Of a stretch of DNA of 64,000 nt, positions 10,595-25,500 are shown piece after piece. The DNA comes from Talinum fruticosum (lineage: Eukaryota; Streptophyta; Magnoliopsida; Caryophyllales; Talinaceae): NCBI GenBank assembly GCA_021018815.1, contig JAITYX010000007.1:1054001-1118000 (forward strand), in the 5' to 3' direction. The notes beneath the pieces were generated by a model, which worked only from the letters and a program-made list of their open reading frames with translations, was not told where the DNA came from and ran no database searches. A program made the position numbers and the translations under genes. Position 1 is the first letter of the stretch. Every line of letters begins with the position of its first letter.

Positions 10595-13500
10595 GTATGC
10601 TTATCATATCACCTGTCTTTATTAACCGGTGCTTTTGAAAAAAAAAAAAAAAGAAGCGCAACTACCTTTTATTGGTTTGATTGCATGGTTGATGAGTAAG
10701 TGACCAATGCTATGTGACATGCCAAAGAGCCACCATCCCCCCTGCCTTAAAAAAAAAAAAAAAAGGAAAGGTTATGAGAAAAGGGGTAAAGATGTATTAG
10801 AATTCTTTTGCTTCAAATGCTTGTTCTTGGGTGTTTTTGGTGCTTTCCTGTAAAATCATTTGTGGCAGAAATAAGGGACGAGGGAAGTTTTTATTGCTCA
10901 GCTCAAAAATTGAAGAACTACATAGTAATAGTATTCCTGAAGTACCTAGAATTTAAATCCATGGAATTTTATCGATGCAGTAGTGGCTTTGTACCTTTAT
11001 TCTTATGGAGTTATTATGTAGCTCCGTGGCTTTGTGTCTCAGACTCTCAGTGTATCTTATGTGTTGGTTAACCTAAAAAAATTTATGCTTATGCAATCTC
11101 AGCCCTTGGACTGGCCATAGAAACATCGTTGTTGAAATGGCGTGTGTGACCTAATGTAGGTTTATGTAATTATGTGAATATGGACACTAAATCGAGGTAG
11201 GAGTTTTCCTAAGTGGTTGGTTTACCTCCTTAAGTGGGGGCTCTTTTCGTTTAAATACTACTTGTAAATTCTCAATCAGTTGTGCCAATTATTTCTGTTT
11301 GCACTTCATGTAAAGATAGAACTCTTAATGGAAAAAGATAGGCAGCAGAAGGTTTTCGGACCCAACTTGGCCCGTCACTTTTAAATTTTTTTTTCTGCCA
11401 TGTAATCATTATTTTTCTCATTTATGTAAAAATTCATGGGCTTTTGTGTCTGATTTGAAGGAAGGAGACACTTTGGGTTGATAAGTTATGAGCGGGTATA
11501 ACTTGTGGTTGTTTCCATGAAGGAGCTCTGCTATTTTTGCGGCATCTTAGTCGCTGAGACTTATCTTTGTCCTTTGTACAGTCATACCAGAAGGCTTTGG
11601 GGGCTGATCCCTCATATAAACCAGCAGCAGAATGCTTAGCAATTGCGTTGACAGATATTGGGACCAGCTTGAAGCTTGCTGGAAGTACTCAAGAGGGAAT
11701 ACAAAAATACTATGAAGCCCTTAAAGTAGATCCACATTATGCTGTAAGGTTTCATCCCTAGATTTTTCTAATGTATGCCATTTCTGAATAGTTCGATATT
11801 GTACCTCTATGTATGTCTTGCCACTGCCTATCATAATCTTATTGCTGTTTACTCTGAAATGGCGTAAACCAAACCTTTATGTTTGTCTATTTGCAGCCTG
11901 CCTATTATAACCTTGGTGTTGTCTACTCTGAAATGATGCAATATGACACGGCCCTCACATGCTATGAAAAGGCAGCTCTAGAAAGGCCCATGTATGCAGA
12001 AGCATACTGCAATATGGGTGTCATATTCAAAAATAGGGGGACCTGGAGTCTGCTATTGCATGTTATGAGAGGTAATTTGGTCACTGGAGTATGTGAATGA
12101 TAATCTGTGTTAGCTCATATTATCATTCTTATTTCTCTTTATATGTATTACTTTTAGGCAACTGCCACAACCGCAACCAGGATTCATACAAAACCAAAGA
12201 TATATCTCTCAAAATTCTCAACATTTCTTCGGGTCTGCATGAGTCCTTTCATTGCTGAAATTGCTCTAAGAGTGGCCTACATCAATATGTTAGGGTTCGC
12301 TCTTGATGTATGTCGAGGAGGCCTAAAACACAACGAAAGGAGGTTTAAGAGCAACGATCTGATTTCAGACCTGGAACTTGGACATAATGTTTTGTATTTT
12401 TTAAGCTTTATCGATGAAAATAAAGAGTAAACAAGAGAATAGATCAAGGGATATGGACTTAAACACTTGGATACAAAGTTGACCACCAAGAGTTTAGGAA
12501 CTACTTGACAGCTCTGCTTGGATACAGAATATCACCAGAGTTTAGGAACTACTTGACAGCTCTGCTTGGGTACAGAATATCACCATTCACCGCCAAGTAA
12601 ATGAAGGGTTCTTTAAATGAACTCCTTAGATACAGAAATCACCACTAAGGAAGTTACCTAGACCTCAAGCACCACATTAATGAGCCAATTAGTGCTACAA
12701 CTAAGCTAAGTTTGAGGATTTCATTCAGAGAAAACAATTCTCCACATTTTCATTAATCAGAGCAATCTGAATGTTGCAGCCTAAGGGGCCTCTTTTATGT
12801 ATAGGAGCCTCAAATCTAAGTCTTCTAATCAGAAAACAAGAGAAAAATGCAGTCAAAATACAAAAGGGAATAAAAAAATAGGCAAATACAAAAGTTAAAA
12901 GCAACTTCTAGTTGTCCTTTTCAGCTCACATGATTCCAGAAGTCAAACATCCATATCTTCCAAGTTTCTTGCCTAGTGCCCAAGGTTGTAAAAACTTTGC
13001 TTTTGATGATGAATGATAATTAGTTGAGTTTAGCTCAATGGCAAGAGTTGATTCTCTTGTGTTTAAATTCCTTAGTGCTTTTCTTTAGCTTTGGTCGGGT
13101 AGAGTGGTGTTCTGAAAGATCTTAGTTACTCTTTTGGTGGTGTGACTGTATACTAAGTTAGATTAGTCTCTCAAGGAAGCTAGTTCTTGCTCCTTTGTTG
13201 TGGATTCAACTTAGTAAGTTAAGCTCATATCCTCCTTCATTTCTTGCCTTTTTAGTTTGTTTTAGCCTTGCTCTTATCTGTCTCACTCGAAAAACCTCAA
13301 AAATCAGAATACTTATCCTCCATTTTCAAGCCTTACATTCCGGCCGTGTTCCATTTAGGTTTTTCTTTTTGGGTGAAAGGTTAGAATCTTTCATTAATCT
13401 TTGAAACTCAAGTATGTACATATACACAGGGCATACCCCGGTTCATGTATATATGCAATTAGTTGTCATATATGCAATTAGTTTTTACATCTGCTAACTA

Positions 13501-16500
13501 TCATTCTACCACATTCTTCAGCAAGCATTTGTGCTTCTTGTTGTGTCTGAAAAATTCATTCTATTTGTCTCCCTCCAACAACTACTGCCGCTCACAGTTT
13601 TATCATCCCTTTCAATTTTGCATTACATGTTACCTCCATCATCTCCTTTTGCCAATTTCCCCATCTGAACTCTGTTTGCATCCATTTAGCATGCTCAGTC
13701 AGTGTTGCTCTGTGTACAAACCGTGTATAATGGCACTCAAAGAAGAGGTGTTGGTGTGTTTGTATATCCTGGTTGCAATAATGTGCTAGCCAAAAGATGA
13801 AGGTACATTTGCGTATTCTTGGTTTACTACATACCAAGTTAAAACAAGAAACTTTGGTTCGTTGTGTCTTGCAAATCATAGCCTAGCTAAGCAGTGTACT
13901 TTGTATTATTTGTAGGCAGCCGAATTGATTTGCTTGTGTCTACTCCTGTCTCTGTCTCCATCATGTCTCCATCATATCTCTGAGCAGTTTTCTCCGGTAC
14001 CAATTGGAACTTGATTTAGGTTTGCATTGCCAGATTGTATCCTCTTCCCATCATATAATAATGGTGCACCCATTTAACCCTGAGGTTGTCCTTTGTTGCA
14101 ACTGCCCATATAAGTTTAAATACTAGTGCAGTATTTCTTATGCTACTATCATGGATCCCAATACATCCCTCTGCTTGAGGTAGGCGAAGTAAGTGTTGAC
14201 TATTCAATGGGAGCAGTCTTCTTCTCAGTTCCACAAGAATTGTCTACAAAGAGCATTCACCTCTTTGATCACAACTTTAGGTATAATGAACATTTGGCAC
14301 CAGTATGTAAGCATACTTTGCAAAACTGAATTAATCAGTAGGTAACTTTACCAGGAGAAGATAGTCTCTTCAAAGGCCAATCTAGCTGTTATCTTTAATC
14401 TCTAGGCTTTCATAGGTACACCCAAGTACCTTAATGGCAATTCTCCACTTCTCCAACGTGTTATCTGAGTTAAAAGCCTAGCTTCACAATCACTGACCCA
14501 ACTAACAGAATTTGTGAATTTGTGACTTATCCTGATTACCTTCCAGCCCTGAAGCTTCTGAAAAATGAAGAAATGCAGCTTGTAGACATCTTATGCTTTG
14601 TGCATCAGCTTTGCAAAATAGTAAGAGTTCATCAGCAAAGCTAAATGACCTTAGTTTCATCTTCTTACAACTCGGGTGGAACCTGAAATCTTTTTGGGTA
14701 GTTGCAATAGTGATAGCTCTAGACAGGTATTCCATTACCAACACAAATGAGGGTCCTTGCCTTAGCCCCCTTCCACTTTGAAAATATCCATGTAGATTCC
14801 CATTTATTTGAACTGAGAAGCTTGGAGTCGTTATGCAACACATTATGAGTTGCACAAAATTATAAGGAAACCCATACCCTAACAGTAGATCTTCTATAAA
14901 CCTTCAGAATCATAAGGCTTTTTTAAATCAACCTTCATCATACATCTAGGGCATATCCCTTCCCTTTTATAAAATCTTCTTTACAAATAAGCACATTGTG
15001 TAATATGGATCTCCCTGCAATAATGCCTCCTGTGTCATATCTATCACTGGAGACATGACACTCTTCATCCTATTGCATATTATCTTAGTAATGCATTTGT
15101 ATTGCATGAGGTCTACTGGTTTGGTAGGGTTTTCAACCGTTGGTACCATGGGTAAAAGCAGTAGCATTTACTTGCTTTAAGAGCTTACTTGTCAAGAAGT
15201 CCCTTATAGCATTGCATATGTCTTGTCCTACTATATCCCAGATGGCCTTGAAGAATCCAATCCCATAGTCATCTGGGCTGGACTTTTAGTGTAGTCAATA
15301 CTAAACATAGATGATTTGACTTCCTCATTGGTGATTGGAGCTAGTAAGGTTCCATGTTGATCATTTTGAAGGCAAGCTCCCTGCAATATAACCTCATATG
15401 TTACCTTTTGAGTTGTCTTTTTATGCTCAAGAAATTTGGAGAAATAATCCACCAGTAAGTTCCCAATCTCATCTTACTCATACACTAAGCACCCTGCTGG
15501 ATTCTCTAAAGCCTTCAGCCCTGAACTGTATTGCTTGTTAGCCAGCCAAGCAAAGAAGTAATTAGCGTTTTGATCACCCTTTTTCAACCAGTTCTCTTTG
15601 TTTTTTTGTGGTAGGAACATGTGTTGAGATCTTAGTAGTTTTGTACAACATCAACTTCAGCTTGGTAAAGCTCAGTATTTAATGGGTCAGCATGTACAGC
15701 TTCCTGTGGCTTATCTAGCATGACTTCGGCTTCCTGTGAATGTTCCATTTAGCTTTAGCTTATACCTTCTTACAGCTCCGTCCGTACAGTTTCTTACCAC
15801 TCCTTACAACTGCCTAGTACGGCTTTTTTAACTAACTTTATCTTTACAGCTCTAACAGGGCCTCTGTCCACAAACTGAAATCCATCTTCCCTCCATCTTC
15901 CATATTAGCCTCCCCTTCTTATCTACGCCAACTTTGCCTGTATCAGTGACATTACAAGACATTTTACACTTTTGAATTATTGTACAATCATTCTTAGCGT
16001 CCTTGCAATATCTAAATAATCTGCTGGTAGTTACAGAAATATTTTCTTTAGTGTTAACAGATGTGACTGGTCCTGTCTTTTCTGTTTTATGGGTTTCAGG
16101 TGTTTGACAGTGTCTCCAAATTTTGAAATTGCTAAAAATAATATGGCCATCGCCTTAACAGACTTGGGAACAAAGGTATTTGTGATTAATCATTTATATT
16201 ATATGCCTTTAAATTTTATAACCATAACTACCTTTTCTGGTTCAGCAGTTAGCTTACATGTTTTAAATTTTATCAGCATTATCGGTTAATGGTTAGACTT
16301 GTGTTTCCTTTGTAAGACCATGAACATCAAAACCAGCATCACAACTCTTTTTGAACGAAGTCTTGTTTGTCGATTTTAGTGCTCCCAGGAAGGTTATCCG
16401 CAATTTGCTTTAGTCGACCATTAAAAATTGTGCTGCCAGAAGTCCGACATAATATGGCACTTTCTCTTTTGGGCTATTTGATGTGTTCCTTCTTTTCAAG

Positions 16501-19500
16501 AACCTTTTTAGTTTACACTTAAAAAGGGCTTCATTTTTTGGAAACTAATAATTAGTTTCTGTTGTTAGATGTCTGCAGCAAAAAGGAATAGTTGTAGCAC
16601 CTTTTTCTGTACAATTCTTATTTGTTTTTCCTTTTTTTTTAAAAATGTTTTTGAGCTTGCTGTATTTTGGTTCTTTTGGAGATGAAAGTTAGTGAAGTTT
16701 CAAGACAATCCCATGGGCTGTTTAAAGCTGCCTGATGAAATGAACTTAGTCTCTTGTTAGGTCAATTGGCTTCTGCTAATGTTTGAAATACTTCAGAACA
16801 TTTTGAATGGCATGCAACAGTAAGGAACATTGACATTATAAAGCTTAAATATAAGAAAGGTTGATCAAGGTATTCTTATTGACCTATTCTGTTGCATCAC
16901 CTGATTAACTAAGAATGGATAGGCAATAAACATTTGTGTTTTTCTTAAATTTCTTTGAGTAAACAGTACTCAATACTCAAATGGCGTGATGGGGAAAATA
17001 TCCAACTGATATTTGAGTTCACTGGAATGTGATGTATATCTCTCTGAATATTCTCTCCAATATAATAATGGCAGCTGGATGGGTGTCATACTTGATTAAC
17101 TAGTTATCATACCGTGCATCGCAGAGTCATTGATATGATTTTTTTTTCAATGTTAGGATTGGTTGATATAAAAACCAAAAAGAACATTGGTAGAAATTAC
17201 ATGTATTACATAAATGAATGGAAAGAAAAGTATATATATAAACAAACAAAAAAATGAAAATAAATGAAAATATATGGGGGCATAAATATTTAGGGAAGTG
17301 ATAAGTTAAGAGGTAAAATTGGCAAATAGAAAAAAGGAAAAATGATCACATATCTCATATATGCTTGGAATTGGAGGAATTCTGATATTAGTAAGTGATG
17401 AATATTTGTTTTTGGTAGCAACATAACCGTAATTTTAAAATTATGCTCATCAGTGTTGAATTCGACGTAAGTGCCTAAAAAACTATGCAGGCTACTTGTT
17501 TTTTTGAAATTTAAGATCTCTTTCATGCACCAATAGTATAAGCCATTCCTGCTACATTTTGAGTTTCATTCATTGAGCATCTTTAGTAGCTTAAACACTC
17601 GCAAATTTTATTTAATGAAAAATATTTGCGACACATACAATCTTCAAGAGTTTGAGAATTAAGAATTTCTAAAAAGAGGCTGAAAAGTATAAATAAAAAG
17701 AATGCAATAACTTAGCTCAAATTTTAACAACAATTTCAACATCTCACAATCTCTTTTGACTATAATCAAAGTCCTTCCAAACTTTGAACTAATAAAGCCA
17801 TCCAGAACTTAATGCTCCACAAAAAGTCAGTCTCCCAAGAATCCCTATTAAAGAGTAAATTGTTCTAGGTTGTCATGGCATAAAGACAAAACACAAACAA
17901 ATCCGAACCTTTAAGAAACTCTCCTGAAATTCAATGATGTCCACTGCATATAAAAGATAGTGATTAAGCTTGGTATGACTATGGATATGTTCCACGCCAA
18001 TGCAAGAGAAGCCTAGGCTTCTCAAGTCTTGCTGCAAGTTAGAAGTAGGGGGTTAATGTTCTCCCCATAATCTTTGCAAACGGAGTAAGCCAGCGGATTT
18101 TCACTAAAAACAATCCTTCCGATGCAGTTGCACTTTAGTGTGAAGCTTTCTTGCGACCGAGAGAATACCAAACCTTGTACAAACTTGAGCACTAATTACC
18201 TTCATATATCCATGTGGGTTATGACTACCAAATTTATATGGCGAAACTAAGGTGATTCATAAGCTTTAATACGTCTATTGCAATGAATCTAAATCAAACA
18301 TATGCATCCATGTAATAATTTAAGAAAATAATGGCATGAACTAACCTCTTATTTAGTATTTTTGATGTACAATTAATCCAATAATCTCAAGATGCATTTG
18401 CATGGACATTGTGAACAATTCAAAATATTAATAGCTATTTCATGCATCTACACATGTTTGTCAATGTACATATTATAGAATTCGGGTGGATATAAACTAA
18501 TATGGATGCACCTAACTAATTAGAGGTACGTATCTAGGTTTCCAATACAATGACAAAAGTTGTATTATCTATCAATCAAAATAATGATTATATAAAAGTT
18601 GATATGACATGCATACGAAAACTTTTTTCCCTGAAAAAGCCAACCAATCACATAATGACAAATGACACCCAAACAAATTATGTACTTAATTTTTATTAAT
18701 TATCTATTAGATTAGATGTTAGATTTGTTAGGGCGGGAATATTTTTGCTTAACTGTTCAGCTGTTGATATTTTTTTGTTCAGGTTCCTGAATATGTACTG
18801 GTTCATGTTCATGATTTGGCACTTATGCTCTTTTGTTTAGGTTAAACTAGAGGGAGATATTGAGCAAGGTGTAGCTTACTATAAGAAGGCACTGTATTAC
18901 AACTGGCGTTATGCTGATGCTATGTATAACCTTGGCGTTGCATATGGTGAAATGCTAAAGTTTGACATGGTAAGTTGCATATGAGAGCACTTCTCTACAA
19001 CTCTACATATAGATATACATCTTTTCTGCCCTATCTGTCCGTCTCTCCCTCTTCTTGGCCCCCTCTATGTACGTGTATGTCTTAATCCCTTGTTTGTGAT
19101 CCCTAATGTTTCATCATGGATTATTTCTGAGGTTGGCTTTTCTTATTCTGGAAAGGGCATTCTTGGGTAACTGTTTTCATTGCTGCTCTGACATTGTATT
19201 CTTCCTATTTGAGAAAAAAAAATTCATTCTTTTCGTTTGCAGGCAGTTGTCTTCTATGAGCTTGCTTTCCACTTCAATCCTCTTTGTGCAGAAGCCTGCA
19301 ACAATTTAGGGGTTATCTACAAGGATCGTGAGAATCTTGATAAGGCAGTGGAGTGTTACCAGGCAATATTAGATTCTTTTCTATTTCTTCGAAAGTGTCT
19401 ATTAACAGAGATGCTATAGCTCTTATTGCATCACCATTGTGCATGGAAATGACAGTGATCATTGTTTCTGACTGTATTACAGAGAGCTTTATCAATTAAA

Positions 19501-22500
19501 CCAAACTTCTCCCAATCTTTGAACAACCTTGGTGTTGTCTACACCGTCCAGGTATACATGCTATTAACAATTGTTCCACACATAAGACTTGGACCCTTGG
19601 GTGGTCACATGGCTGGTATTGATCCTTGTCTCTTACTGCAGGGGAAAATGGATGCTGCTGCTAGCATGATTGAAAAAGCCATCATTGCAAATCCTACTTA
19701 TGCTGAAGCATATAATAACTTAGGTATACATCTGCATGTTAGTTGTGCATAAATATACATGATCTTTCACATCAACTGTCCCCTGGTATAGTTGTGGCCT
19801 TGTTGTTGAGAGTCCAGTTGTCATTGATTACCCAATCCTACTAGTTTGTGCTTCTTCCGATTAATGTACTTTAGGTCTTGCAAATAGAGTTCTTGCTCAA
19901 AAATACCACTAGATTTTCCTAAATATTAAAAAATGCCGCAAAGTTGAAAAGGCTACTGAATTTTACAAATTTTTCAAAAATGCTATCAAGATGGTGGCAT
20001 GTTTGAATGTTTTGAAAAGATAAGCAAGCTCATTGGCATTTTTAATCGAAGAAAAGCAAAGGGGTATTTGAATATTTGAAAAAGCTTAGTGGTATTTGTT
20101 AGGAAGAACTCCTTGTGAATACTCTGGTTGTCGCTTTTTGTTTTTGTAATCAACAAATTTCTTTGTCCCAAAATGATATTCCCAAATGGTGATTAAATGT
20201 CGTATCAATCAATTGCCTTGTAATATCTCCACTAAGCAAATATCGCACGTGATTTTTTCAAGCATTTGGTGTGTGAAGAGTTGTTGAGTGGGGATGGATA
20301 AATCTCTTCAATGCTTTAAGGTTCATGCTTAGATTAAAAAGCGCAAGGTGCAAAAAGCGCACAGGGTCCCGGAGCCCGGGCGCGGGCTTCGAGGCGAAGG
20401 CGTGGGCTTTTTGGAGCGAGGCGCACTTTTTACATAAAAATACTTGAAGTTCATTCCCAACCCATATTTTTTGATAAATAAGTAAGATAGCACATCAAAA
20501 CAGTGTTTAGACAACATTTTACCCACTAAAAGCACCACATAGTCTTAAGAACCGGAATCGACATTCAAATGTCTCAAAACACACTTGAAAGTCTAAAAAA
20601 CAAAACAAGCAAGCATAGTCATAGAAAACAACACACAAAGCATAGTTTGTAAGCCCCCTCCCCCATAGGTGAACTAAGCATCATCATTATCATCATCTAA
20701 CACCACATGCTCCGCTTTCACATCATCATCATCATCATCATCTAATCCCAAATTCAACTCCTCTTCATCTTCATCCTCTTCTTCTTCCTCTTGAAATTCC
20801 TCCTCCTCATCTTCATCAATCAATTCGAATCGAATTCGAAAAGATTTAGAACCGGAGGCTTGGGCATGAGCTTTCCCTTTGTGCTTCATTGATGCTCTAA
20901 TGGTATTAGATGATCCTCTACCCCTTCTCCCGCCATAATGAGGCTCATTTGTCCCACAAAGCAATAGCTCTCAAGTTAAAGTATCCCCTCAAATACAAAA
21001 TCATCACCATCCGAATCATCTTCCATCCTTCCCAACAACCATTCATTGCTCTCATCAATTTCTCTCAAGATAATGGGATCTTTAGAATTTTCTTGGCTTC
21101 GCACTTCGATGCGCAATTTGATTTGACAAATACCAAATCATTCAATCGGGATTGTGCCAATCTATTTCTCTTCTTGGTGCGAAGTCGTTAACAAAGTAAG
21201 TAGGCATAATTATTCACTAATAAACTAATTTATTTAATAGCCTAATATAAAAATTTTGAAAGTTATAACTTACATGTTGAAAAACACCCAAATTCCTCTC
21301 GCATCCCGTTGCACTACAAGTGAGGCTAAGAATCCTAATGGAAAACTTCCTCAAATTTGGTGTCGATGATCCATATTGAGTCCACCATTCACCTATTCAC
21401 AAAAACCTTAGTTTAATTAGCGACTTTGTAAGGTTGATTTGTTGTGAATATTAGCTTTGACAATAAAATTTCTTACTAGGAGGGTATTGCATTCCTTTGC
21501 TTTATAGCCAATGGCTTTCCAAAGAGACCGTCGGCATTTACGTATAATTGCAATTTGGAAGTCACCTTGTCTTGGATTGTGATATCCGGAGTCATCCTTA
21601 AAATGCAATCAAACAAATCATCTTTCACTTCACATGACTCTCTTCAATAACACTTGCATTTGGATAATAGATCTCCGGATTCAAATAGTGGCCCTGCGCA
21701 TGTAAAGGTTGATGAAGTTGACATTCCCATCTTTTATCAATATACTTGAATGCCTCCTCATAGTTCTCCTCCTTGTGTTGAAAGCTATTAGTAATAACCT
21801 CCTTAGCTCCATCCATAGCCTCATATATATAACCCATGGGTGGTTTTTTCTCTCCATCAACGATGCGAAGAACATTGACAAGAGGCCTTGCCAATTTAAG
21901 AGCATAAAGGACATTCTTCCAATAGTTATCTTGCAAGATATAACTTGCTATCTTCTTTCCGCCACCATCCTTTGCCCATTTGTTTATGCTTGCACTCTTG
22001 AGAAGTTACCATATTCCTCAAATTGTTTTTTTGTTTATGAATAGAGGAAAGAGTGATAAATGATGTTGCAAATCTAGTCACGGGAGGCCTATGCAAGATC
22101 CTTTGATTAGTGAATCGCCTCATCAAGTTCAATAGGGCAACAAAGCTATGGATATAAGCATTGGTGGCCATACTCTTCTTTAGAGCACTCTTGACTTTTC
22201 CAATATGTTTTCCAATATCTTCCAACATTAGATCAATGCAATATGCGCTGCATGGAGTCCAAAAGAGATGTTGCTTGTGAGCCATCAACAATTTTCCTAA
22301 AATAAAATTAGAATAGAAATTATAATTTTAGAAATTTATAACAAGTAGCTAAGTAATAGAAATTATATATATAGCATTGGTAACAATTTTTCTTACCTTA
22401 TCAAGGTAACAATTCTAGAAATTTTCCTTAACATAATTGGATGCATTATCGGTCACCACGGACCACATTTTTCCTCTCCAATCTCTTCCACCATCTCATC

Positions 22501-25500
22501 AAGAATGGTGTCAAAAGATTTGAATCTTTTACAACTTCGTAAACATCCATTGATCTAATGAAGATCGACCCTTTTGGAGAGTTCACAAGAAAGTTGATAA
22601 TATCCTTTTGGACGGAGGTATCACGCCATCCATCGGATAAGATAGAACAACCTACTTCTGCGCATTCTTTTTATGCTCGTTCATTGCCTTCCGGGTGTCC
22701 TCTATTTCTTTCTTAAGGAATGGAGCTCTCAACTCATACATAGAAGGTAGTTTTAATCCTTGACCAACCGATTCCATGGCAATAGCAAAGCTATCAAGTG
22801 TGGGCCGCATGGAAAGGAATGCCAAGCATCCTAAAACCACCTACCTAGCTAAGTCTCTGCAAGCCTTTTCTCCGAACTCTTTCTTGCATAGCTCATTAAG
22901 TGTTCTTTGCCTCCCTTGCCCTTTTTGCTCTTCACATTGGTCGGCTTAGGAGTAAAGTACATATCCATTGGGCCTTTTTGCTTTGGTGTCTTATGAGGCA
23001 TGCTATTACTTCCCTTCTTTGCCCCATTCGCACCACTTCTAGGATTCATCTCAATACATTAATCATCTTCATCATCATCAACATCGTAGCTTTGTTACAT
23101 TTTCCTCGACATTTCAAAACTCTCTTTTAATGATTTCTTTTTATCCATGAATTCTTGAATTTCTTCCCTAACATGCTCGGGGACCTTCTTACAACCTAAT
23201 GTATTTCGATATCCACTAACCAAATGTTGTTTAAGTGAAACAAAATGTTGTTTAAGTGAAAACACCCCCCCATGGTCTTAACTCCACAAAAGTTGCAAAA
23301 GAAACTATTTTTATTGCTCTCATCTTGTGTGCCATACTTTCTTCCGGGGTCTAACGCTCCGGAGGAGATTGAACCCGAACCCGAACCCGAACCCGAACCC
23401 ATACCGGGTTGATTCTCCATTTAAATGACAATAATGAACACAATTCACTCACTACAAACAATTATAACAATGAAAACAATTATAATATAACACAAAAACA
23501 CAATTCACTCATTGGAAAAATAAAGAAACATAAAAACAGAGAGCAGAAAAAGAAAAAAATGGAGTGAATTGTATTATAAGGCTGGGAGAAAAATCACAAA
23601 AAAGAAAAGAATAACCCAGAAGAGCAGAAGAGCCGACACCAGAGGGAGAAAGAGCAGAAAGACCAGAGTAGAAGGAAGAGGAAAAAAGGAGGAAGAGGAA
23701 CACGGAACCAGAAGAAGAAAGAACGAGGAAAAAGGAAAAAGGAAAAAGGAAAAAGGAAAAAGGAAAAAGGAAAAAGGAAAAAGGAAAAAGAAGAAGAGAA
23801 GAAGGAAGAGGAAAGAAGAAGAAGGAAAAGGAAAAAGGAAAAAGAAGAAGAGAAGAAGAAGGAAGAGGAAAGAAAAGGAAAAAGGAAAAAGAAGAAGAGA
23901 AGAAGAAGAAGAAGAAGAAGGAAGAGGAAAGAAGAAGAAGAAGAAGGAAAAGGAAAAGGAAAAAGGAAAAAGAAGAAGAAGAAGCACCTGTTAAGATGAA
24001 TAACCTAGTTTTAATGTTTACGTTATTACTTACACCATCTCATTTCTGCATTTGTAGGAGTTCTATACAGAGATGTTGGAGAAATTTCTCGTGCAATTGA
24101 TGCTTATGAGCAATGTCTCAAGATAGATCCAGATTCACGCAATGCAGGCCAGGTAATTTGTTTACTATGTTAGCTTTATGATTATCTTAGTTGATGGTTA
24201 GATGCTTTTCGGTGGTGCTTGCATAAGGATCAGCCTACATAGTGTATAGAACGTTCCAAGACTGGTTTCTATCTATTCTTATATTTTTATTATAACACGG
24301 AAGCTTAAAATCCTCGGTGTGAGACCTAAGTTTCTACTTGGTGATTGTGCTCTCTGCTCATATAGCCCGTAGTGGTGAACTAGAGAGGGTTTCAGATAAT
24401 AATCTATGGATAAAAGAGGTGTGAGAAAGGAAAAAAAAGGCAGAAAAGGATAGGGATAAAGCTTCTGGGATTTCAGTTCAGTGTCCTGTGTCCTCAGTTT
24501 ATTGGCTTTAATGTTGCAACTTTCTAATGTTATGTGATTTTCTGTCAGAATCGGCTACTTGCAATGAACTACATTAATGAAGGGGTGATGATAAGCTCTA
24601 TGAGGCTCACAGGTTTTTGCAGACACTGTACTCTTTGTTTTTTATTATTATGACTTATGGAAGATGCAATAGTGCATTGTGCTTGTCAATCACTTTTGCA
24701 GCATTTGTTTGTTCTGATATATGCGGTTGCACGATTATTCCTTGAGAGCTGAACCTCAAATCTTGTTGGCCTCTGAAGGAAAAAGAAACCAATGAAACTG
24801 TCATAAACAAATGACGGAACATATTCGTGGGCAAACTCTTCTTTACTGAGAATATACTTGGTAGATGATGACTGTATTGTTGAAAAAATAAGTAACCATA
24901 CTGAGTTGAATTTTAGTTTTACGATTTCTGTTTTTTTAGGGGGTGGGGGACAAACAATGAGTTGCTGGTGTCATGATGAGGATTACATAGAGTTAATTGC
25001 TCAATTTCTTTAGACCGTTCATTGCTCACAATGGAATCTTTAGTTGTATGACATGCCTTTCCTATTTCTGAAGTGATCACCCTACTATCTGATGCCAAAT
25101 GTCTCAATTTCTTGTTCTTCTGATACTTAAGATTTTGAAAGTGATTCAATGTTGCAAGCTTCATTTAAGAATACCCCAACAACTGAAGCCTGTAATAACA
25201 AATAGCCTTCGCTCTGAGCAGTAAGATAATTCAACAAAAATACTTTATAGTAGCTGTCAGGATGGTGAATTAATGTCTGCCTCACTGATGCAATTGTAAG
25301 CACCCCAGATTTTTGTCATGAATTTGCAAGTCTATTTCATGATTTTATTTGAAAAATGGATTGTCTCATCTTGTGGTGAGTTTGTTTTCCACTTTGACAT
25401 TTCTGATTCATTAATTTGATCAGATATAAGTTTTGTCAAGGACCTCAAAGTGGTCTGCAAATTGCTTCTGTTGAAGAAGTTCAAATTGTATTTTTAGTGT

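Noticed and set aside
12239..12430. Possible extra SPY exon or small gene in intron 4
   Set aside because: Exons 4 and 5 join directly in the family and this frame has no similarity to SPY or any protein I recognise.
21709..22044. 111-codon plus-strand open frame
   Set aside because: It is the antisense shadow of the hAT transposase.
23569..23994. Long open frames on both strands (Lys/Glu/Arg-rich and Phe/Leu/Ser-rich)
   Set aside because: They come from the homopurine tract, which has no stop codons by composition; there is no domain and no start context.
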